A stretch of DNA of 64,000 nucleotides from Pseudomonas sp. DTU_2021_1001937_2_SI_NGA_ILE_001 (GTDB lineage Bacteria > Pseudomonadota > Gammaproteobacteria > Pseudomonadales > Pseudomonadaceae), in NCBI RefSeq assembly GCF_032463525.1, contig NZ_CP135971.1, forward strand, positions 5,272,501 to 5,336,500, written 5' to 3'. Made by a program: the position numbers and the translations under genes. Under the pieces are notes generated by a model. The model searched no databases, had not been told where the DNA came from, and was given only the letters and a program-made list of their open reading frames with translations. This document shows positions 59,172 to 64,000 of the stretch, piece after piece; within the stretch, counting starts at the first letter, position 1; each line of letters starts with the position of its first letter.

Positions 59172-59456
59172 ATGAGCGACGCCCTGCAGTTGATCCTTGA
59201 AGACGCCGATGGCAGCACCCGCACGGTTTCCAGCTCGCGGCTGGCCGTGGTCTGGCAAGGCAAGGAAGTGTGGATCCAGCACGACGGCCGTGGCCAGCTG
59301 CTGATCGGGGTCGATGTCGAGGAAGGTGACACCGAATACGCCAACCTGCTGCTGCGGCCCCTGGCGACCAACCTGATGAGCCTTCAGTTGGAGATGGAAC
59401 CCGCCGATCTTGAGGAAGAAGACGGTCACGTCCATGGACCGGACTGCAATCACTAA
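59172..59456 (+). CDS. Small acidic protein between aruB and aruE
   Basis: A hypothetical protein of 94 aa. The body is a run of short beta-like segments (TVSSSRLAVVWQGKEVWIQH, GQLLIGVDVEEGDTEYANLL). The end is strongly acidic and finishes in a His/Cys-rich tail, HVHGPDCNH, which could bind a metal. A homologue sits at the same place in the P. aeruginosa aru locus. No function is known. It lies 15 bases before aruE and is probably co-transcribed. Confidence 0.85.
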   Translation: MSDALQLILEDADGSTRTVSSSRLAVVWQGKEVWIQHDGRGQLLIGVDVEEGDTEYANLLLRPLATNLMSLQLEMEPADLEEEDGHVHGPDCNH

Positions 59457-59471
59457 GACAGGGAAACGCCT

Positions 59472-60500
59472 ATGCTGGCCCTCGGTAAGCTGCTTGACCT
59501 GACCCTAGCCGGCCGTGAGCCGGCGGAAAAGACTCAACTGACCGTCGGCGGCGTGCGTATGCGCTGGCTGGGCGAGGGCGCCTTGGAAGTGCGCCCACCC
59601 CAGGGCGGCGACAACGGCCTGGACCTGCTGCTGTCGGCCGGTATCCACGGTAACGAGACCGCGCCCATCGAGTTGCTCGACGAGCTGATTCGCGGCATCG
59701 CCCGGGGTGAACTCAAGCCCCGCGCGCGCATTCTCTTTCTGTTCGGCAATCCCGAGGCGATGCGTCGCGGGGTGCGGTATGTCGAACAGGACGTCAACCG
59801 CTTGTTCAATGGCCTGCATGAACAGAGCGGCGGTGTCGAGGCGTTGCGCGCCTGTGAGCTGGAGCGCCTGGCCGCCAGCTTTTTCAGCCTGGCGGAGCGC
59901 TACCGCCTGCACTATGACCTGCATACCGCCCTGCGTGGTTCGAAGATCGAGCAGTTCGCCCTGTGCCCCTTCAAGGAAGGCCGACCCACCTCCCGCCACG
60001 AGCTGGCCTGTCTGCGAGCGGCCGGCATCCGCGCGGCGCTGCTGCAAAGCAAGCCTTCGTCGGTGTTCAGCGCCTATACCCGTGACAAGCTGGATGCCGA
60101 AGCCTTCACCCTGGAACTGGGCAAGGCCCGGCCGTTCGGGCAGAACCAGCAGGTCGACCTGTCGGCATTGCGCACGCGGCTGGTCCAGATGATCGAAGGG
60201 CGTGAGCCGGAGAACGAGGATGACAGCCTGGAGGGCCTGCAGCTGTTCAGCGTCGCCCAGGAACTGATCAAGCGAAGCGATAGCTTCGTGCTGCATCTGG
60301 CCGGTGATGTGGAGAACTTCTCCGAACTGGAAAAAGGCTTTCTGTTGGCCGAGGACGGCGCCACGCGCTGGGTGGTGGAGCAGGAAGGCACGCGGATCAT
60401 CTTCCCCAACCCTCGGGTCGCCAACGGGTTGCGGGCGGGGATCCTGATTGTCCCGGCAGGCGAGGATGCCCTGCAGGCGCGGGTCACGCCTGCAGGGTGA
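59472..60500 (+). CDS. aruE: AruE succinylglutamate desuccinylase
   Basis: A protein of 342 aa, AstE family. Zinc-site motifs are [18 protein letters not shown] (H and E) and [21 protein letters not shown] (H). [17 protein letters not shown] and [13 protein letters not shown] follow. It hydrolyses succinylglutamate to glutamate and succinate, the final step of the AST pathway. The last codons form half of a strong hairpin. Convergent with ribH. Confidence 0.95.
   Translation: MLALGKLLDLTLAGREPAEKTQLTVGGVRMRWLGEGALEVRPPQGGDNGLDLLLSAGIHGNETAPIELLDELIRGIARGELKPRARILFLFGNPEAMRRGVRYVEQDVNRLFNGLHEQSGGVEALRACELERLAASFFSLAERYRLHYDLHTALRGSKIEQFALCPFKEGRPTSRHELACLRAAGIRAALLQSKPSSVFSAYTRDKLDAEAFTLELGKARPFGQNQQVDLSALRTRLVQMIEGREPENEDDSLEGLQLFSVAQELIKRSDSFVLHLAGDVENFSELEKGFLLAEDGATRWVVEQEGTRIIFPNPRVANGLRAGILIVPAGEDALQARVTPAG
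60469..60497. other. Hairpin at the aruE 3' end (convergent junction with ribH)
   Basis: CCCTGCAGGCG (60469-60479) and CGCCTGCAGGG (60487-60497) form a perfect 11-bp stem with a 7-base loop. It lies inside the last codons of aruE and 9 bases from the ribH stop on the other strand. No T-run follows on either strand. It may still limit readthrough between the two converging transcripts. Confidence 0.6.
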
Positions 60501-60506
60501 TGCCGA

Positions 60507-61013
60507 TCAGCTGGCCGCTTTCTGCGGGGTGCTGAGGTGGTGCAGCTGGCGGACCTTGGCCAGGGTGTCGGCGCAGGTGCGCGCGGCTTCCTGGCCCTTG
60601 TGCACGAAGTGCTCGAAGAAGAATTTCTGGTGCTCTTCGCCGGCGTGGAAGTGGTGCGGGGTGAGCACCACCGAGAATACCGGGGTGCGGGTTTCCAGCT
60701 GCACCTGCATCAGGCCGCTGATCACCGACTGGGCCACGAACTCATGGCGGTAGATACCGCCGTCGACCACCAGGCCTGCCGCGACGATGCCGGCGTAGCG
60801 GCCGCTTTCGGCCAGCAGCTTGGCATGCAGCGGGATTTCGAAGGCACCGCCGACCTCGAAGAAGTCGATGTCCTGCTCGCTGTAGCCCAGACGGGTGATT
60901 TCCGCGACGAAGCCCTGGCGGCTCTGGTCGACGATTTCCTTGTGCCAGCAGGCCTGGATGAAGGCGATGCGCTCGCCGGCGTGGCTCTTGCTGCCGATGG
61001 AAGTGGGTTGCAC
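60507..61013 (-). CDS. ribH: Type II 6,7-dimethyl-8-ribityllumazine synthase (RibH2-like)
   Basis: A protein of 168 aa from a GTG start at 61013, with AGGAG 9 bases upstream. Longer frames run into the riboswitch. It has the lumazine synthase blocks IAFIQACWHKEIVDQSRQGF, EVGGAFEIPLHAKLLA, GLVVDGGIYRHEFVAQSVISGLMQVQ and PVFSVVLTPHHFH. The extended C-terminus and the sequence ILTPHHFH-type are closest to Brucella-like decameric RibH2 rather than icosahedral RibH1. It condenses a pyrimidine with dihydroxybutanone phosphate in riboflavin synthesis, and the FMN riboswitch upstream controls it. Confidence 0.92.
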   Translation of the reverse strand: MQPTSIGSKSHAGERIAFIQACWHKEIVDQSRQGFVAEITRLGYSEQDIDFFEVGGAFEIPLHAKLLAESGRYAGIVAAGLVVDGGIYRHEFVAQSVISGLMQVQLETRTPVFSVVLTPHHFHAGEEHQKFFFEHFVHKGQEAARTCADTLAKVRQLHHLSTPQKAAS

Positions 61014-61136
61014 GTGTTCTGACTCCTGTTTATGAATAAAACAGGGCGTTTGGATCGAAGGGGATACTGGCTGCGTAGGAAAACATCTAGGGCCTGCGGC
61101 CTTCGCGGAAGCTTTTCCGTATACGATCGACACATC

Positions 61137-61283
61137 CCGTTCTCTCTTCATCCGGACTATGACCGTCGGCCCCGGAATCGCACCGGGTCTGCTGACCTTC
61201 AGGCACGGGTGCCTGAAGCGCTCGCGGGCTAGGCGCGTTGCGCCATTACCGCCGGTGGGGACTTGCACCCCGCCCTGAGAACG
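61137..61283 (-). promoter_or_regulatory. FMN riboswitch (RFN element) controlling ribH
   Basis: On the minus strand the conserved RFN core reads from GTTCTCAGGGCGGGGTGCAA through CCCACCGGCGGTAAT, an arm with GCCCGCGAGCG, GGTCAGCAGACCCGGTG and GATTCCGGGGCCGACGGT, ending CATAGTCCGGATGAAGAGAG. All six helices can be drawn. A GC-rich region (61090-61125) between it and the GTG start probably forms the expression platform. Confidence 0.97.
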
Positions 61284-61403
61284 TTGCCGGCCCTTTTGAC
61301 GGGCGGCGCAGGTTTTTTATCACAGTTGCGGACAACATGCTTGGACACTTTGGTAGGGTGTCCAGTCATTTGCTTATAAGCAGTCAGTTCAGGGAGTCTG
61401 ACA

Positions 61404-62402
61404 GTGATCGATTTGCGCAGCGATACCGTGACCCAGCCCACTGCCGGCATGCTCCAGGCCATGACCCGGGCACCGCTGGGTGACGATGTGTACGGCGAAG
61501 ATCCGACGGTCAATCGCCTGCAGGCGGTACTGGCCGAGCGCCTGGGTTTCGAGGCGGCGCTGTTCGTGCCGTCCGGCACCATGAGCAACCTGCTCGGGCT
61601 GATGGCGCATTGCGAGCGCGGTGACGAATACATCGTCGGCCAGCAGGCCCACACGTACAAGTACGAGGGCGGCGGTGCTGCCGTGCTCGGCTCGATCCAG
61701 CCGCAGCCGCTGGATCACCAGGCCGATGGCTCGCTGGACCTGGAGCAGGTGCGAGCGGCGATCAAGCCCGATGACTTCCACTTCGCCCGTACCCGCCTGC
61801 TGGCCCTGGAAAACACCATGCAGGGCAAAGTGTTGCCGCTGGAATACCTGGCTGCAGCCCGACAGCTGACTCACGAACAGGGCCTGGGCCATTACCTCGA
61901 CGGCGCGCGGCTGTACAACGCAGCGGTGAAACTGAGCGTCGAAGCACAGCAGATCACCCGGCATTTCGACTCGGTTTCAGTATGTCTGTCCAAGGGGCTG
62001 GGCGCGCCGGTCGGGTCGGTGCTATGCGGCAGCCGCGAACTGATTGGCAAGGCGGCGCGGCTGCGCAAGATGCTCGGCGGCGGGATGCGCCAGGCCGGGG
62101 TGCTGGCTGCGGCCGGGCTGTATGCCCTGGACCATCAGGTCGAGCGCCTGGCCGAGGATCATGCCGCTGCCCAGCGTCTGGGCGAGGGGCTGCGTCGGCT
62201 GGGCTACGCCGTGGAGCCGGTGCAGACCAACATGGTCTACGTGCAGGCAGGCGAGCGGGTGGCCGCGCTCAAGGCCTTCTGCGCTGCGCGCGGGGTGGCC
62301 ATCAATGCCGCGCCGCGCCTGCGCCTGGTTACACACCTGGACGTTTCGGCGGCACAGGTCGAGCAGGTGCTGGAAATCTTCGCCGCCTTCCTGAACACCT
62401 AG
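61404..62402 (+). CDS. ltaE: Low-specificity L-threonine aldolase
   Basis: A protein of 332 aa, PLP fold type I. Blocks are [79 protein letters not shown] and the PLP Lys in [18 protein letters not shown]. It splits L-threonine and allo-threonine to glycine and acetaldehyde. The start is GTG at 61404, with AGGGAG 7 bases upstream. It lies divergent from the FMN riboswitch transcript. Confidence 0.95.
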   Translation: MIDLRSDTVTQPTAGMLQAMTRAPLGDDVYGEDPTVNRLQAVLAERLGFEAALFVPSGTMSNLLGLMAHCERGDEYIVGQQAHTYKYEGGGAAVLGSIQPQPLDHQADGSLDLEQVRAAIKPDDFHFARTRLLALENTMQGKVLPLEYLAAARQLTHEQGLGHYLDGARLYNAAVKLSVEAQQITRHFDSVSVCLSKGLGAPVGSVLCGSRELIGKAARLRKMLGGGMRQAGVLAAAGLYALDHQVERLAEDHAAAQRLGEGLRRLGYAVEPVQTNMVYVQAGERVAALKAFCAARGVAINAAPRLRLVTHLDVSAAQVEQVLEIFAAFLNT

Positions 62403-62545
62403 GCGACCGATAATCCAGTGAATCGTCTCTATCGTACAAACACACTGTACCGGGGACGCAACGCCTATATAATGCGGCCCTTTGCCGTCGTTACGTCATC
62501 GCGACGTTCGGATGGGCCTGGCTGCAGTCTCCGTGGAAGAACCAA

Positions 62546-64000
62546 ATGAAAAGCGCAGAAATCCGTGAAGCCTTCCTGAGCTTCTTCGAAGAGCAAGGCC
62601 ACACCCGTGTAGCCTCCAGCTCCCTGATCCCGGGCAACGACCCGACCCTGCTGTTCACCAACGCCGGCATGAACCAGTTCAAGGACTGCTTCCTGGGCCA
62701 GGAAAAACGTGCCTATACCCGCGCCGTGACCAGCCAGAAATGCGTGCGCGCCGGTGGCAAGCACAACGACCTGGAAAACGTCGGCTACACCGCCCGTCAC
62801 CACACCTTCTTCGAAATGCTGGGCAACTTCAGCTTTGGTGACTACTTCAAGCGCGATGCCATCACCTTCGCCTGGACCTTCCTGACCTCCGAGAAGTGGC
62901 TGAACCTGCCCAAGGACAAGCTGTGGGTGACGGTCTACGCCACCGACGACGAGGCCTACGACATCTGGACCAAGGAAGTCGGTGTACCCGCCGAGCGTAT
63001 GGTGCGCATCGGTGACAACAAGGGCGCTCCGTACGCTTCCGACAACTTCTGGACCATGGGCGATACCGGCCCGTGCGGCCCATGCACCGAGATCTTCTTC
63101 GACCACGGTCCGGACATCTGGGGTGGCCCGCCCGGCTCGCCCGAGGAAGACGGCGACCGCTACATCGAGATCTGGAACAACGTCTTCATGCAGTTCAACC
63201 GCACCGCCGATGGCGTCCTGCATCCGCTGCCAGCGCCGTCGGTCGACACCGGCATGGGGCTGGAGCGAGTCAGTGCGGTGCTGCAGCACGTGCACTCCAA
63301 CTACGAGATCGACCTGTTCCAGAACCTGCTGGCGGCCTCGGCGCAAGCCATCGGCTGTGGCAATGAGGGCCAGGCGTCGCTGAAAGTGGTGGCCGACCAT
63401 ATCCGTTCCTGCGGCTTCCTGATCGCTGATGGCGTACTGCCGTCCAACGAAGGTCGTGGCTACGTGCTGCGCCGCATCATTCGTCGCGCCTGCCGCCACG
63501 GCAACAAGCTGGGCGCCAAGGGCAGTTTCTTCCACAAGATCGTCGCCGCACTGGTCGCCGAGATGGGCCAGGCCTATCCGGAGCTGGTGCAGCAGCAAGC
63601 GCACATCGAGCGCGTGCTCAAGGCCGAGGAAGAGCAGTTCGCCAAGACCCTCGACCAGGGCCTGAAGATCCTCGAGCAGGATCTGGCCGAGCTGAAAGGC
63701 AGCGTGGTGCCGGGCGAAGTCATCTTCAAGCTGTACGACACCTACGGCTTCCCGATGGACCTCACCGGGGACATCGCCCGTGAGCGCGAGCTGACCCTCG
63801 ACGAGGCCGGCTTCGAGCGCGAGATGGAAGCCCAGCGTGAGCGCGCTCGTTCTGCCAGTGCCTTCGGCATGGACTACAACAGCCTGGTCAAGGTCGACGT
63901 AGCCACCGAGTTCACCGGTTACGCCGCGACCAGCGGTGCGGCCAAGGTGGTGGCGCTGTACAAGGACGGCCAGTCGGTCAGCCAGCTGAACGAAGGCGAG
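62546..64000 (+). CDS. alaS: Alanyl-tRNA synthetase (partial, C-terminus outside window)
   Basis: The first 485 codons of AlaRS; no stop before the window ends. The N-terminus reads [20 protein letters not shown], with class II motifs [51 protein letters not shown] and [16 protein letters not shown]. The aminoacylation domain is complete; the helical domain has begun. It charges tRNA-Ala; the editing and C-Ala domains would lie beyond the edge. Next to aruE/ltaE, as in P. aeruginosa. Confidence 0.97.
   Translation, partial: MKSAEIREAFLSFFEEQGHTRVASSSLIPGNDPTLLFTNAGMNQFKDCFLGQEKRAYTRAVTSQKCVRAGGKHNDLENVGYTARHHTFFEMLGNFSFGDYFKRDAITFAWTFLTSEKWLNLPKDKLWVTVYATDDEAYDIWTKEVGVPAERMVRIGDNKGAPYASDNFWTMGDTGPCGPCTEIFFDHGPDIWGGPPGSPEEDGDRYIEIWNNVFMQFNRTADGVLHPLPAPSVDTGMGLERVSAVLQHVHSNYEIDLFQNLLAASAQAIGCGNEGQASLKVVADHIRSCGFLIADGVLPSNEGRGYVLRRIIRRACRHGNKLGAKGSFFHKIVAALVAEMGQAYPELVQQQAHIERVLKAEEEQFAKTLDQGLKILEQDLAELKGSVVPGEVIFKLYDTYGFPMDLTGDIARERELTLDEAGFEREMEAQRERARSASAFGMDYNSLVKVDVATEFTGYAATSGAAKVVALYKDGQSVSQLNEGE

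Noticed and set aside
61014..61268. 85-codon N-terminal extension of ribH
   Set aside because: It lies across the FMN riboswitch and the leader; lumazine synthase similarity begins just after the GTG at 61013.

Overview
The window is a GC-rich gammaproteobacterial chromosome segment that can be assigned to Pseudomonas, probably near the P. putida group (the group placement is inference). The strongest evidence is the right end, where the order acs - aotJQMOP - argR - aruCFGDB - aruE - ribH - ltaE - alaS reproduces the arginine uptake and catabolism locus known from P. aeruginosa. The trkH / cpxR / yciB / yciO / scpAB / rluB block in the middle is also typical of the genus. I saw no rRNA, tRNA, insertion sequence or CRISPR array.

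Layout. 1-6.9 kb holds accessory regulators and envelope genes: a cut-off wHTH-ATPase regulator, an AraC regulator, an MscS channel fused to a cyclic-nucleotide-binding domain, a secreted alpha/beta hydrolase divergent from a LysR regulator, an OprD-family porin and a lone NarL-type response regulator. 7.3-15.8 kb is one minus-strand chemosensory operon: small MCP, cheY, STAS protein, cheA, MCP, cheW, cheR, cheD, cheB. It resembles the P. aeruginosa che2 cluster but carries a STAS protein and a receptor with no periplasmic sensor domain. 16.4-26.1 kb is a type VI secretion vgrG island, also on the minus strand: vgrG, a DUF4123 adaptor and a VasX-like pore-forming effector, joined by start/stop overlaps. 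Downstream lie four divergent tandem copies of one membrane-protein family, the presumed immunity proteins, in AT-rich DNA. Between two of them sits a 93-codon fragment whose end resembles the effector C-terminus and whose middle resembles an immunity protein. This is the most novel part of the window.

26.5-46.8 kb is mostly core genome: a SelW-like redox protein, an EamA transporter, an LpxH-like phosphatase, trkH, a nitroreductase, a CpxR/Spy/CpxA envelope-stress system, yciB, a PHP phosphoesterase, yciO, scpA-scpB, rluB, an aromatic amino acid permease, arfB, an MFS transporter, small conserved proteins, a PhhB-like dehydratase and acs.

47-60.5 kb is the arginine regulon. AotJQMP import arginine/ornithine, ArgR senses arginine, and AruC-F-G-D-B-E run the succinyltransferase pathway to glutamate and succinate. 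Matches to the Pseudomonas ArgR half-site (TGTCGC-N8-AA) lie before both aotJ and aruC. A strong terminator-like hairpin separates aotJ from the permease genes. The window closes with a type II lumazine synthase under an FMN riboswitch, threonine aldolase and the first 485 codons of alaS. Several start sites were moved inward from the longest open frame on the basis of Shine-Dalgarno sequences or family lengths, as noted per gene.
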